This document shows positions 1-11,655 of a DNA stretch of 64,000 bases, piece by piece (position 1 is the first letter of the stretch; every line of letters starts with the position of its first letter). The notes beneath the pieces were generated by a model. That model had not been told where the DNA came from and did not search any database. It saw only the letters and a list, made by a program, of their open reading frames with translations. The translations under genes and the position numbers were made by a program. Origin of the DNA: Cheiracanthium punctorium (lineage: Eukaryota; Arthropoda; Arachnida; Araneae; Cheiracanthiidae). The DNA is taken from the NCBI GenBank assembly GCA_038373885.1, contig JAWZYV010012249.1:1-64000 (forward strand), in the 5' to 3' direction.

Positions 1-399
1 CGAATTTCACTTCAAAAAACCGAAAGAAAAAAACTTCATTATCAACTCAAGATAGATTGAAATTGTATGGAGTTATAAATGAGAAAGGCTAAGCTTTAGT
101 ACGAATTCAACTGAATCACGTCGTTCACAAAAGTTAGTCTTTGAAATCAGCAGATATTTCGATGAATTCATTTGTCTGAAGTATCTTTATGACATCATCC
201 GAAAGAAACACTGCTTCCTCCTCCGTTTCATGATATATCCAGGTACGGCTATATAATTTGAAAAAAAGCTCTAGAACCGCATATTGTTGCATAGACATAA
301 GCCTAATACAAGACCACCACCCTCAGGTCCAGCACGTGAACATCTCCCTACTTACAAGTAAAATTTTGCAAATGATGTAAACAGGGGATTATTGGGTAT
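1..399. other. unassigned left edge
   Basis: No gene seen. Traces of the R1-like LINE may continue into the right part on the minus strand, but the frame is too broken to follow. Confidence 0.4.
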
Positions 400-1230
400 T
401 CCGGAGCCTACCAGATTAAGTGTTCCGAGTGAGGAGCTCATCTACTACAATATTCCGTAGGATAGGACTAGGCACGAACTCTAGGGGCAACCTTTGTAGA
501 TAGGGTATTCTACCAAGTTCGCTCCCCAGATCAGATTTATGCTTCTACTTAGCATGATAAAAGGCGGTGGATGCTGCCCGGGGATCTCAGGGCAATTAGC
601 CACTTCATGATGACAAGCCAATCGGCATTGTCGAAGGCCCTCTTTATGTCTACGAAGACGAGGATCGAGTAGCGTCCTTCCTTGATGTTTTTCTTAACTG
701 CTTCTATGATGTCACTGCTTCTTGATGTCATAGCTATGATGTCATGCACGTCATAGCTTTTTCGCATGAACTGTTGTCTCGAAAGTCAAATTGGCGGTCG
801 GAAAGCAGGTGGTTTTGTTCTAAGTCGAACGTGAGCCTTTGGGACGCTAACTTTTCTAAAAGCTTCCCTAGAGTTGGGAGCAAGCAGATGGGACGATAAG
901 CGCTCGCTTCTCTTCGATCTTTCCCTGCTTTCAGGCAGTAGACAACTTCTACTTTGCTTAGGCAGTATGGAAAATGTCCCAACTCAAGGCATTTATTAGA
1001 CCAGGTAGTTAGGAAGTTGGGGGAGGTGTTTTAAACTGTTCTCAGCATTAGAAAGTCAATGGCATCCGAAACCGGGGCCTTACTTGGGTTTAAAGCAAAA
1101 AGCGCTGCCCTGACTGCCTCTTTTTTGAAGGTTTTGTCATCTCGTTGGTAGTTTCCTGATGTTTCATTTATTTCTAAAGTTGGGCTACCAGAGCCGAATA
1201 AGGTTTCTGTAATCTGTTAAAAAATTCACA
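400..1230 (-). pseudogene. R1-like non-LTR retrotransposon reverse transcriptase, dead
   Basis: Read on the minus strand, broken frames give a non-LTR reverse transcriptase in order. Near 1080-1120 is the segment with LNPSKAP, then at 982-734 KAGKDRREASAYRPICLLPT and LLSDRQFDFR, then at 767-549 FVDIKRAFDNADW (the catalytic-palm region containing the first Asp), then near 500-420 a degraded QGS..GP-LWN..DELL segment. These blocks are typical of R1/Jockey-type LINEs. Stops and frameshifts separate them (one stop near 1035, a frame change near 750), so no functional enzyme is encoded. No endonuclease domain or 3' tail is visible, so this is an internal fragment on the minus strand. Confidence 0.85.
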
Positions 1231-1378
1231 GGTCAAATTCCGTGTTATTAGCTTCAGCAGTTTTGGCCAGGCGAAATACTGACATAGGAAAAAAAAATAA
1301 TAATTTCCGCGCCCTCTAATACATTTAATAAAAATTCATTACTTTTCAAAGGTAAATATTTTTTAATAAGTTAAAATA

Positions 1379-1660
1379 TCCCAGCAAACACAGCCCTATC
1401 GGATAAGTTTTGGGCCGACACTGGCATGCCGGCGCAGAATGTGCCGGGGCGACATCGCTCACGCGGTACCGAAAACGACAAAATTGCGTCCGCCTGGGCG
1501 TGTGTCGGGCCGAAAGGATGGGGTGGTTCTGGTTCGGTGTCGGCAAAAACGATAACGGCGTCGGCCCAGCCCTGTGCCACTTTTGAACCAAAACCATTAC
1601 GTTTTTGGTGTGGTATCGGCAACGACAAAATATCGAAAACCGGCCAGCACCTTATTGATT
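1379..1660 (+). repeat. GC-rich element with CCCAGCAAACAC end, copy 1
   Basis: A GC-rich island in AT-rich DNA starts abruptly with TCCCAGCAAACAC at 1379-1391 and fades near 1660 into AT-rich sequence. The interior is made of degenerate words such as GGCCGACA, TGCCGG, CGGTA and AACGACAAAAT. It starts GCC.TATCGG after the end motif, like copy 2 at 5207-5475. Long reading frames here on both strands come from GC-richness; none resembles a known protein. Not autonomous. Confidence 0.6.
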
Positions 1661-1714
1661 CCCAAAATACCCTAATTAGCTCCGTAGTTAGTTCTCTAAA
1701 GTATTAATCAACAA

Positions 1715-2860
1715 ATTAAAGAAATAATAATTATTATTATATAAATGACTTTACACCACTAGGACTAAATTTATTAAAAATACCTAATTAGCAAATTATT
1801 TTGTTTTTAAGAAAATATTTGATGAATTTAAGAAGGAAAGCTCTTTTTAAAATTAACCGTATTATTTTTTTATGCATCAGCCAATGGTTTACTTTTTTTA
1901 AACGTGTTACTATATGTTTATCAGACCATATACATTTTTTAAACAACATATTAGGCTCAACTAGACAATGTTCCTTTTTCTCTTCCAAAAATTTTTTAGA
2001 AGCCAAGAAAATTTATAATTTTCTAGAACCAAAGATTATAAATAAACATTCATGCAATGCTAAAAAAAGAGAGAAAAAAAATATTAAAGTTATACAACAT
2101 GCTTTTTTAAAAAATGTTTTAATTTATTTTTTTGTTAAGTTATGTCATAATACAAAATAAAGTTGACTTTTGATTTTATATATTATTTTAAAGAAGAATG
2201 TAAACAACATACGTTAAAAGAAATTAAAATATTGGCTGATTCTACAAATAAACGGTTAATTTCATAAAAACGTTTTCTCTTCAAAATAATTAAACATTTT
2301 CATATACAAACAAATTATTTTGTTTATACTTAATAACTAAGTATTTTGTATATTTCAAAATTAGCCCCAGTGATGTAAAGTAATTTATATAATAATAATA
2401 ATTATTTTTAATAGGTTGATTAGTGCTAAACTATATATGAAACTAATAAGTATTAATAAAACCATGTTTATTATTAGAAGATACTTACTTTAAGTAAATA
2501 TTTTATATATTACTGAATTTTCATAGGATTATCCTTTAGTAGAAGAAAGGAACTTTCTATAACAGAATATACTTATTTTTTTCTGTTGTTTTGAGTAATA
2601 TGAAATTAAGTACTTAAGTAAATAGACACATTTTTCAATGCAGTATGTAAGTTATTTATTAAAAATACCGTCCTGCTTGTTTATTAATAGTTTCCAAGTT
2701 TGCTTATTTGAATTATAAATTTCATTTTCGCATTATTTAGAAATAATTAGCAGTTTTGAACTACATCTTATTTTAGTAGTCCCTGAGATAACATAAAAAA
2801 ATCTAGCTAAGAAAAAATACAAATTCTTAATATATACTTAAAAATCAACTTACCCCTTTT
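1715..2860. other. AT-rich unassigned stretch
   Basis: Very AT-rich sequence with no recognisable gene or terminal-repeat element. The 119-codon frame at 1801-2160 has low-complexity Phe/Lys/Asn composition and no family resemblance, so it is not called. Confidence 0.6.
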
Positions 2861-2861
2861 T

Positions 2862-3163
2862 AACTGTCGTGAGAACTTAGCAAAATGAAAACCAAAAAGC
2901 ACTAACCACATTTAGACAACTTTAAAATTTTTGTCTAGTTGAGGTTAATACCAGTTAGTCTTTAGAAAAAAATCACAGTTTATCCAGAGAAAACTACAGC
3001 AAAGTCCGATCTAACTGACGTAAGAACTTAGCCTATTTAAAACTAAAAAGCACTAACCACATTCAGACTATTTTAAAATTTTTGTCTAGCTGCAGTCAGT
3101 GCCATTTAGTCTAGGAAAAAAAAAATCGCAATTTATCCAGAGAAAAATGCAGCAATCTCCCAT
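2862..3163. repeat. two-unit tandem duplication, 151-bp period
   Basis: The word AAAAAGCACTAACCACATT occurs from 2894 and again from 3045, 151 bases apart. Flanking words also repeat in order: GAACTTAGC, TTTTAAAATTTTTGTCTAG, and TTTATCCAGAGAAAA before GCAG/ACAG. The two units are clearly diverged, so the duplication is old. Confidence 0.75.
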
Positions 3164-4319
3164 CTTCATTGCTCTGAGAAAACTCAAAATCCACGTTACT
3201 GAAAAGTTTACGTTGCGAGATGATTTCTGTTACAGCCTTGGAATGGAATGGTCAAGCAAACGAAAAAAAAAAAAAAACAACACCAACTTCCGCTCTTCGA
3301 TTGACCATGAATAGGGACCCAAATAATAGGGAAAGGTCCATTTCGTCTTCCTGCGTAATACTGTGGTTCCTACAAGGGGTGGAAAGCTCTTAGGAATGCA
3401 CTCGTCCCCCCTCACCCCCCCCACTGCGCCTGTGCTACATGTTATGTGTACGCGGACACGGGGTAGTTGGAAAAGAAAGTCCGAGGGATTTTAGCTTTTA
3501 AATTATTCACTTTAAATTAGATCGCGTGGAAAAAAACAAAACAAATTAGTGTTATTCTACTGCAAAATAGTTTATACTTCAATATCTGCAATGAATTAAT
3601 CAATTAATTTTTAGAAAGATAAAGTACTATAATCAGCAAAAAATGGTTACTTTTATTCATTTTTAAGGAGATAAGAGCATTAAATTTTATTTAATTTGTA
3701 ACAGCATTTTACAATGCTGTAGCAAAACATGATTTTGGCGTAATTTTTACTATTATTTTATTTGAACAGAAACATGACAAACAAGTTGTTCAAATAAATG
3801 CTATTAAATTAATTATTCATAGTGATAATTTTAAAATGAAACTATTATTATTTTTTTCAATTTATAATTATTCAGTATAGTGAATTAAAACTTTTATTTA
3901 TTTATTTAATTTTATTATTATTATTTTTTTTAACAACAGCAGCTAATGTATTATAAAAAAAATTCCTTAACTATAAATTATACTGATATTTTTTATTTTT
4001 ATGGAAATACTAATGAAAAGGTATTTTTTCTACTATTTTAATCCAATTTAATTTCAGAAAGTTTTGTTGTTTTGTGTTTTTTGTAAGGCAAAAACACAGG
4101 AGTTAAGCCTTAGGGCGTCGGTGCCCTGAGCGGAAGAAGGCTTCTAGCGTTTGTTCCAATATATAAAACAATTAATAAGCAATAAAATTGGGGTTGAACA
4201 GTAATTATAATAATTATTTGTTCCCTAATTTTATAAAAATCAACCATATTTCCTTCATTTTATAAATATTAGATAATGTTTTGAATTTATATAAAATTTA
4301 TAAAATATCCCCAATTTTT
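3164..4319. other. AT-rich unassigned stretch
   Basis: No gene recognised. There is a short poly(A) run near 3266-3280 and C-rich sequence near 3400-3422, then AT-rich sequence. No terminal inverted repeats were found by eye. Confidence 0.5.
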
Positions 4320-4690
4320 GTTCCAGAATTGGGGATACAACGGTGATTTGTCCTCAATTCTATGTTCAAAAATCTGGTTAATTTATATAACTCATATTCA
4401 CATTACATCTGGAGAAAATCACCCAACATCCAAACTGTAAATTGACAGATGCGCGGTAGACCTGAACCCTGGACCTTCACACTTGAACCAGCGGCGGATC
4501 CAGAAAAAAAATTCTGGAGGGTGCACAAGACAATTTTTGTTACATTTTCTTATAGAATGACTTGAATTTACAAAACAAGTCAATGCTCTATAGTGTAAAC
4601 TTCATTCGTCTGGGGGGGGGGGCTCTGGATCCGCCAATGACTTCAACCATATTCGGTGTCTTATCCACTCGGCCATGGTGGGCTCCTTTT
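4320..4690 (-). mobile_element. tRNA-derived SINE, interrupted by a hAT MITE
   Basis: On the minus strand the head begins near 4690 with GGAGCCCACC and a canonical A box TGGCCGAGTGG. After a 151-bp insertion it continues with GGTCCAGGGTTCAGGTC, a degraded B box. The body follows: GCGCATCTGTC, then GATTTTCTCCAGATGTAA and GTGAATATGAG. The A box is of the Leu/Ser tRNA type. Diverged body copies lie at 4905-5045, 48580-48690, 51340-51480 and 63840-63990. Such SINEs are transcribed by RNA polymerase III from internal A and B boxes; here the boxes have been split. Confidence 0.75.
4489..4639. mobile_element. 151-bp hAT MITE inside the SINE head
   Basis: The ends are inverted: CAGCGGCGGATCCAG on the left and CTCTGGATCCGCCAATG on the right, matching the common hAT end CAGTGGCGGATCCAG. 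Target-site duplications are 8 bp: ACTTGAAC at 4481-4488 and ACTTCAAC at 4640-4647, one mismatch. It lies between the A and B boxes of the SINE, so it is younger than the SINE. Too short to encode transposase. Confidence 0.85.
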
Positions 4691-4904
4691 GTGAACTTTT
4701 AAAATGCAGCGTTTAATGTTCTGCATTGTATGTATTTTATTTTTAATTAATTAATTAATTAATTTTATTATTATTTTTAAATTGGAAGTACTTAACAACT
4801 ATCACTTTATATAAAATGAAAATTATAGTCATATAATTATTTCAGAGTTGTGAATAACTAGACAGAAACTGCCCCAATTGAGGGGTGGGGGTGGGCGCTT
4901 AGAA

Positions 4905-5045
4905 ACCCCTTCAATACTAAGTCATAAAAAACTGGTTAACTTATCTAACGCATATTCACAATACATCTGGAGAAAATCACCAACATCTAAACTGTAGATT
5001 GACAGATGCGCGGTAGACCAGAACGCTGGACAGGACCTCAGGTAA
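4905..5045 (-). mobile_element. SINE fragment (body of the 4320 family)
   Basis: Shares the words CATCTGGAGAAAATCACC, AACATC.AAACTGTA and ATTGACAGATGCGCGGTAGACC with the SINE at 4320-4690. The head with the A box is missing or too diverged to see. Same minus orientation. Confidence 0.7.
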
Positions 5046-5206
5046 ATTAACCAGATAGAATGATTGCCCCCTTTCCCTCCTTTTTTTCGCATGTGAAGGA
5101 GGCACTTGAATCCAACGGACTCAAAACATTGTAAATAGTAAGTATTGAAATCATAAATTAAAAAGAATTATTATAACAATATATATGTGCTGCTTGTGCT
5201 GGCTTT

Positions 5207-5475
5207 ATACCGTTCAGTTTAGAAATTACACTTCTGGACCGATATCGGTTTTGACGTTTGGTGCAGTACATCGCCAAAATCACATGTTAACCCTAAAAGG
5301 CTAGCCGCTATCGGACCGTTGCATGCCCGAAATCAACTTTTATTTGCCTACGCCAAATCGTTTTGCCAGCACAGAACCGACACCGTCCCAATTACCATTA
5401 TGCCAATGCCGACATCGAAACGGTACTGCCGATGACGGCCCATCCCTAACCCGATACGGCAGTGTTTGCTGGGAT
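5207..5475 (-). repeat. GC-rich element with CCCAGCAAACAC end, copy 2
   Basis: The right boundary is GTGTTTGCTGGGAT at 5462-5475, the reverse complement of the end motif of copy 1. Internal words are ATATCGG, CGACATCGAAACGG and GCCGATGACGGCC (5428-5440). Read inward from the motif, both copies run CAAACAC.GCC.TATCGG. The left limit near 5207 is approximate. Confidence 0.6.
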
Positions 5476-5549
5476 AACTTACAAGTTTCTATTCCACATA
5501 CCGGCCTTTAAACCAAAATTGCGAGTGAAAACTTCCAATTTTATTTAAA

Positions 5550-5960
5550 ATAACTATGAAAAAAGAAATCAAACTTCAACCAAAAATTAATCTCCTCTTC
5601 ACATTGCACATTTGTACAGCTAGACATGTTGCGTGAGCGTAATGCATTTCATTTTATGGTATAAAACTGAATTGTTTCTCTTATGGCAGACAGGTGTGTA
5701 GGTTTCAACTTTGAAATATAATTTGGCAAACCGAAGACAGCAATTTTTTATCCCTGGACACAAAATCTTGTTTCAAAATCATTTTTCAATCTTTATGTCA
5801 AAACAAAAGATACTTTTCCTCAGAAAACTTACTTTTAAGGCTGGTAGACTGCAAATCCTAGAGTGTTTAACCAAAATATATATATAAATAGTTTTTTTAA
5901 TAATGGGAAGATCATATTTATAGTGATATTGTACTGTGTTTTTTTTTTATTTCATACTGT
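5550..5960 (+). repeat. dispersed repeat, partner of 38530-38920
   Basis: Shares an ordered set of words with 38530-38920: TATGTCAAAACAAAAG.TACT, TTTTCCTCA.AAAA and ATCATATTTAT.GTGATA-like sequence. Roughly 400 bp, clearly diverged, same orientation. No coding potential and no terminal repeats seen. Confidence 0.5.
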
Positions 5961-6379
5961 TCAGTTAGAAGTAAAAAACTTTTTAATTAGTTCTTCAAAT
6001 TAAAGTAGCTTTATTTTTAAACTGTATGATCGATTTTATTCTTATGTGTACATATCTAAAGGGTGTTCCAAAAGAAATACCTGTTTTCAACAGAGGATAA
6101 AAACAATCAAATAGAAATTTAAAAAATTTTTTGCATGAAAAAAAAGTGTGATGTCTACGGTAGGTGACGCTATGGCTACTGCATTCAACAGCAGCAGTTG
6201 GCAATTACATGACACTATTATAAAAATGTCCTCTCCTCCATTCATCACAATTACATGCTTCAGTCTCGTAATGAAGTTAAATGCACACTGTCTGCAGCGT
6301 CTCTACCAAAATGGCCGCACACTCCTCACAAATTAATTGCTGCAGCTCCGCGCTGGTAGACTGGGATTTCGGCAGTAAA

Positions 6380-7010
6380 CCACATAGCTTATGCCACTAT
6401 GGGATAAAGTTTTAGAGGATGTAAACGCAACCGAAAAGTATTTACAAATATTAAGGGTGATATTAGGTAAAGCGTGTGAAGAAATTCCAATACCTAAAAC
6501 TTTACCTACAGGAAGATGGCAGTAAAATTGTGGAGGAATCAATCCAGTACGTTATTGAGCTTTGCAAGGAAATGGACACTCCTATCGAGAAAAAAGGGCA
6601 AAAGAAATTCAAGAAAATGATGCCAGGAGAAAAGGCTAAAGATGTAGGCTTGACTCTGGAGCAAGAACTGAAAAGAGCTATGTTTGAGTACGTGTATAGT
6701 TTCCAGAAAGAAATAAGAACCCGTTTTAGATAAATGGAAAGCATTTTATTAACATTCGAAGTGGTTTAAGCAAGTAATTTGGGGTGTGCATCAGATGCAG
6801 AACTGGAAGAACTTGTCGCAAAACTTACACAAACTTTCGACGAAATTTCCAAAGATAACATAATTTCAGAAATTGACCGACTTTGTAGACTCCTAAACGC
6901 AGCAAATATTAATAAAGAAGTTCGTCAAGAATGGCCAGCGATGAAATTTTTACAATTCGTTAAAGATTTAGATTTTTTGCGATTCAGTGTCAACTTACCT
7001 TTGGCTCTAA
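6380..7010 (+). pseudogene. hAT-like (DUF4371/ZMYM1-type) transposase relic
   Basis: Broken frames together resemble the middle of hAT-derived DUF4371 proteins. LWDKVLEDVNATEKYLQ starts near 6390, then after a frame change come YVIELCKEMDTPIEKKGQKK and LKRAMFEYVYSFQKEIRTRF (6550-6730), then after a stop ELEELVAKLTQTFDEIS and WPAMKFLQFVKDLDFLRF to about 7000. The order and spacing match a region where a Cys-less helical segment precedes the hATC dimerisation domain. At least one frameshift and several stops are present, and the frame ends in a poly(T) run at 7014-7032. Family call by pattern only. Confidence 0.6.
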
Positions 7011-7167
7011 GATTTTTTTTTTTTTTTTTTTTTTGGATACTATGCCTATCAATCTCATTTTGTGGGAGAAGTTTTACGAAAATTTTACTGACAAAAATTT
7101 ACCTCTGTTCCACCATGAGTCAGTCACAACTGTGAAATCTAGCTCTGCTTTCAATAGAGCATAAAAT

Positions 7168-7534
7168 ACTGTGTTTACTCGCGTAATAGTCGCACTTTTT
7201 TTGCCAATTTTTCATGTTGAAAGTCTAGGTACGACTATTATGCGGGAAAATCTATTACACAATATTTTACACTCTAATACAAAACATTTCTGATATTATA
7301 ATAAAATAAATAAGTTACCAAATGTCTCCAGTTTATCTGCCGTAGATGATATAATCTTTTCTTCAATTGTACACATTAAAGAAGCCTTTTTCTCTTTGTA
7401 GCAGTATTTTTATAGGCATAAATTGGTCTAATACGAGACTGCAACTCATGCGGGGAAAATATTTCGACTGTTTTTTCTGCTTTAAAACGGGGGTGCAATT
7501 GTTATGCGAAGGCAACAATTACGCGAGTAAACAC
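7168..7534. mobile_element. MITE with GTGTTTACTCGCGTAA ends
   Basis: The left end TGTGTTTACTCGCGTAATAG and the right end CAATTACGCGAGTAAACACT are inverted copies over about 18-20 bases. The interior is AT-rich and non-coding. Target duplication not certain, so superfamily not assigned. Confidence 0.7.
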
Positions 7535-7535
7535 T

Positions 7536-8513
7536 TTAGTTAAAAACATGGATATAAATGATGTTATTTTTAAATTCACTAATTTAAAGAAGAAAATATT
7601 TTTGATTTATTTTTTTTCCAGTATTTTTTTATTTTTATTGTTAAAAATAAAGTACGTATTAATTATTAAGCTAAGCTAAACACCATTATTTGGATTTTTT
7701 AATAGTAAGCAAATTAGTTACAAAGAATTAAGGAATATGTTTTACAAACAAATTTATGCGCCAATTTTTGCAATAAACTAATTTCATAAAAACTGCATTT
7801 TAAACTATCGCATAATTCTGAAATTTGTTTTAAGCGATGCAATTCAGCTTTGGGGGGGGGAAATATATGTCCGCCCAGGGTACCAAAGTCCCTTGACACG
7901 CCACTGATTAAAACTAAGCCTAAGCTTCCAGTTTGACTGAAAACTTGTTTTCCAAATAAGAACAAATCCACCAATATAAACAGTGACAAAGAAAGTTTAT
8001 AACTAACAATTCTTTCACAGTTCAATATGTAATATAGGAATATTCTAAAAATAGGGGAATTTATTTTTTGTATTGTAGTGTAAAATAAGCTGTTGCTTTT
8101 CACTAAACAAAATTTATAAAAAACAAAATGTGACCTTAAAATTTCATTTACAATAGATTTTCTAAATATTCTACTTATTAATACAAACGTGATGCATTCT
8201 AGCATAAATTCTTTTCCATCATATCGAAACATAATGTTCTTTCATAATGATCTTCTATAAAATTAAAACTTGTGTAAATAGGAAAAGTACATCTTTACAT
8301 AGTATAAAATGAAGTCGCTTCCGATCGATGTTCGCTTAGATCTTTTAAACTACTCAACGGATATTAATGCAGTTTCCAGCAATAGATAGAATGATTCAAG
8401 AGGAAGGTTTATATGTATAATACATCGCGGTACGACAATAATGTGCACGTGTGTCGAAGAAAAAGACAATATTTACGCCTTCGCAATAAGGTTTTCCGGT
8501 TAAACCACACGAA
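7536..8513. other. mostly unassigned; orphan hAT end near 7911
   Basis: AT-rich sequence. On the minus strand a hAT-like end, CAGTGGCGTGTCAAGGGAC, starts at about 7912 and is followed by a C-run. The opposite end was not found. The 172-codon minus frame at 7714-8232 is low complexity and not recognised. Confidence 0.4.
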
Positions 8514-9149
8514 TCCAAACTAATATTATAAATGCGAAAGTGAGTTTGTTTGTTTGTTTGTTTGTTTATGACGCTTTCACGCCTAAACCGCTGAATAAAT
8601 TATGATGAATTTTGGTTTTAGATAGAGATGGGACCCTGTTAAGGGTTATAGGCTACTTAGAATTTTAGATTTTTAATTACTTCTTTAATTATTAATTAAA
8701 AACTGTTTTTACGTTGCCATGCTTGGCGAGTTTCGCCCGTATCAAGTGATTCATGTTTTGAGCTAACAAGAATGCTATTACTTCAATGAAGAAGCACGTG
8801 CATCTGAAAAACATTAAATAATACGGAAATTATGCCAGTTTTATGCCAAATCTATCTATATCTAATAATAAAAATGAATATTCTCCAGACAAATCTACAG
8901 AAAGCAGAGATTTGAAAGTTTGAGCATGGCTGGGCCCACGACTTCGGTAAAGTGTACCTAAGGCTCAGAAATTTTAATTACTTTTCTAACTATTAATTAA
9001 AAACCGTTTTATCGCCCGCACAAAATGATTTATGCTTTTGAAATAAAGCAGAAATTCTATTTGCAAAATCACATGCATTTGAAAAACATAAATAAGTATG
9101 GAAATTATGTTGATTTTACGCCAAATTAAAAAGCATAAATAAAGAAAAG

Positions 9150-9321
9150 TGTACTTACGTATTATCCCGGCGGTCCGCCAAGACGAGCGATTTTTTGCCG
9201 AGATAAATGCCGGGCACATGAAATTATTAATGGTTTTGAATACGATTGGCAACAGTTTGGCAACTCATTTGACGAAAAAACAGTTTGGCGGGAATGACCG
9301 CCAGGATAATTGGTAAGTACC
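9150..9321. mobile_element. MITE with 8-bp target duplication, copy A
   Basis: The ends are inverted: GTACTTACGTATTATCCCGG on the left; the right end reads GACCGCCAGGATAAT..GTAAGTACC. It is flanked by AAGAAAAG at 9142-9149 and 9322-9329, an 8-bp duplication. 172 bp, no coding capacity. The 8-bp duplication fits hAT, P, Merlin or MULE superfamilies; the ends do not let me choose. Confidence 0.85.
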
Positions 9322-9599
9322 AAGAAAAGTCCAGATGTGTTTCTTAAAGTTCGTAAATTTCCAAATCCTATAAATGTGTACGTTTATGTGTTTGGATGTT
9401 TTTGACTGAACAAAAATGGTTGGAAAAATTTGTAATGAAGATAGCTTATGCCCTGGATTAACATACAGGCAACCTTTCAAGCATGTAGCATAAATAATTC
9501 TTTTACAAAGACACTCAAAATAATGCTAATGCATTGCGCTCAATGCAAATTTTTAAGCTACTAAACCGATTTTAAAACCTTTTTCTCTGATTGAAAGTC

Positions 9600-9800
9600 C
9601 TAGGCCTATAGGGTCCTAGGCCTATATGGAGAATTCCTCTATGTGGAATTTTCTAAGGGATCCTAGCTCGTATTTTCGCGAGGTTTTGGAAAAAACACGG
9701 AAAACTGCGAGCGGCTAAGTCGACAGGCGCGACCGGAGTTTGAACCTGGCACCTCCCGCCTTCCAGTTTTGAGAGCAGAACCTCTTAGACACTGGGGGAA
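9600..9800 (-). mobile_element. tRNA-type SINE inside Helitron A
   Basis: Read on the minus strand from about 9800: an A-box-like AGTGTCTAAGAGGTTCTG, then GGCGGGAGGTGCCAGGTTCAAACTCC with a good B box (GGTTCAAACTC), then a body with GCGAAAATACGAGCTAGG. The same unit sits at 28470-28670 in Helitron copy B. Leu-type tRNA origin is likely. Confidence 0.65.
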
Positions 9801-10424
9801 CACTGAGTGTTATAGGCTACCTTTAATGCAGATATCACAAATAGTTCTTTTACAGGGATACTCATAAGAATTACAATACGCTCTATGTGTATCTCTGTAA
9901 GTACTGAACCGATTCCAAAACTTTTTTCACTGATAATAAGCTACACTATTCTTGAGTATTATAGGCTAAAATTCATGCATGTAGCGCAAATAGTTCCTTT
10001 ACAGGAACACTCAAAATAATTCTAATACATTACGCTCATGGGCATCTCTTTAACTACAGGACCGATCCGAAAACTTTTTCGTTAATAGAATGCTGCACTA
10101 TTCCTGATTAACATAGGCTAAAATTTATGCATATAGCATAAATATTTCTTTAACAAGAACACTCAAAACAGTTCGCAAATACTGTCGTAACTGTATCTAT
10201 TCGCCAAATGCCTGAAAAAGCCTAAATTTAGTAATTCTGCATACTCCCTTATTTTAAATGAAGTATACTACCATGCATTATACTTTATTTAAAATAAGTA
10301 AAAAGCAAATAATATTTAAATGCAGTTTCTTTAGTCGCAAACATATTTCATATTCTCACATGCTTCGTTTCTCTCGGGACCTAATTCTAAAGCCGACGCG
10401 GACGAAGTCACGGGTAGCCGCTAG

Positions 10425-11477
10425 TTTGTATATAATTGTAATAAGCGGTTTTATTTCACGTGATCAGATTATCAAATCTGTAATTTAAAGAGTCACGTGA
10501 CTCACCATCTACATATGAAAGTGTTTATATCGGATAAAAGTAGATCAGTTTAAAACATGAAAATAACTACTTTTCTTTCAATAATTTAAGTTAAATTTCA
10601 CGAACGAAACTGACGTCATTTAAATGTCACGACTTAAAAAATGCATTAGATAATAAAATTTGCTTTACGAGCGAAACAATAAACTTCCATCAACCAATCA
10701 AATTCCCCAAAAGGGTTCCGGTGACGGCAATTTGACTTCACGCATTGCATAATTCAAAGAGATCACACGCGTCCATTGGTGTTCTCCAGACCTTAAAATA
10801 AAAATAAAAGGTACTTTACAGCGCGATGCTGTTCAATATGACCAAAACATCTTTGATGAAGCGTTATTTGAATTGAACAAAGTAGTGCAATTACTTTCTT
10901 GTAAATCTCTCAAGGATTTTGGTCTGACGATGCCAACTAATATAGCTAACTCAGATTTAACCAGTGCCGAATACACAAGAGAAATGTCATACGATCAATC
11001 AAGACTGATACAAGTTGTAGCTCAAGATGAACCTCGCTCGAACATCGATCAAAAAAAAAAGTATTCACTGCGTTACTATCATCAATTGATAAGAATGAAG
11101 AGAAATTATTTTTCCTTTATGCTGCAGGAGACACAGGGAAAACATTTTTAATCAATTTGCTTCTGGCGAAAGTCAGATCTACTGGTAAAATAGCATTAAC
11201 CGTGGCATCATCTGGCATTGCAGCTACACTTTTACAAGGAGGCTGAACCGCACACGCGTCATTCAAACTCCCGCTAAAGATTGCTGTTAATGATACTAAC
11301 ATTGTCTGTAGCATTTCTAAACAAAGCAGGGCGGGAAAATTGATGTCTCATGAAAAATCAGCTGTAAATATTGCATACAAACATATCCTGTAGTATAGAC
11401 TAATCATATTATTACTCCACACTGCCCCACATTAGTATATACATTGCACCCGTGCGAAGCCGGGCCGGGTCGCTAGT
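10425..11477 (+). mobile_element. second Helitron relic, 5'-truncated
   Basis: Directly after Helitron A lies sequence ending CGAAGCCGGGCCGGGTCGCTAG at 11476 followed by T, a typical Helitron 3' end. It contains the helicase fragment at 10815-11400. Its own 5' TC end is not seen, so it is truncated or was replaced by copy A. Confidence 0.7.
10815..11400 (+). pseudogene. Helitron Pif1-type helicase fragment
   Basis: The first part reads DQNIFDEALFELNKVVQLL and CKSLKDFGLTMP, matching the segment just before the Pif1 helicase core in Helitron RepHel proteins. After a frame change near 11120 the Walker A region AGDTGKTFLINLLLAKVRST follows, then ASSGIAATLLQGG, a stop where the family has Arg-Thr-Ala-His, and SFKLPLKIAVN. 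The Rep (HUH) domain and the rest of the helicase are absent. It is a dead fragment, but it shows that autonomous Helitrons existed in this lineage. Confidence 0.85.
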
Positions 11478-11514
11478 AGTTAATAAAAGTATTTAACATT
11501 TCATCATAAAATGG

Positions 11515-11640
11515 CGCTGAATTAGAGGCGAACTTTCTATGAAGAAACGTTTACCATGATTTTGTGTATTAAACTGTTCATTGCAAACAAATCATGGTGA
11601 AACATTTTTCCATAGAAAGGATGCATTTAATGTAGCTCCT
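11515..11640. mobile_element. hairpin MITE, partner at 45150-45275
   Basis: Left arm 11531-11563 (CTTTCTATGAAGAAACGTTT then ACCATGATTT) is an imperfect inverted copy of right arm 11587-11620 (AAATCATGGTGAAACATTTT then CCATAGAAAG). The whole unit, including the upstream ATAAAATGGCGCTGAATTAG, recurs near 45155-45275. Confidence 0.65.
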
Positions 11641-11655
11641 TTTAATGATGCAACT

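Larger units (their letters stand above)
8514..10424 (+). mobile_element. Helitron, non-autonomous, copy A
   Basis: Starts with TC at 8514, then TAATATTATAAATGCGAAAG, a (GTTT)n run, and GACGCTTTCACGCCTAAACC. Ends GGTAGCCGCTAG at 10424 followed by T, as expected for rolling-circle Helitrons, which insert between A and T without target duplication. The same family recurs at 27297-29123. Inside are a MITE (9150-9321) and a SINE-like segment (9600-9800), both also in copy B, so they were carried before this family spread. No Rep/helicase gene inside. Copy A lacks the 78-bp element found in copy B. Confidence 0.85.

Noticed and set aside
1346..1707. Overlapping 83-93 codon frames on both strands
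   Set aside because: They lie in a GC-rich repeat unit, overlap each other on both strands and match no family; stop-poor because of composition.
7714..8232. 172-codon minus-strand frame
   Set aside because: AT-driven low-complexity composition, runs across a G-run and an orphan hAT end, no family resemblance.
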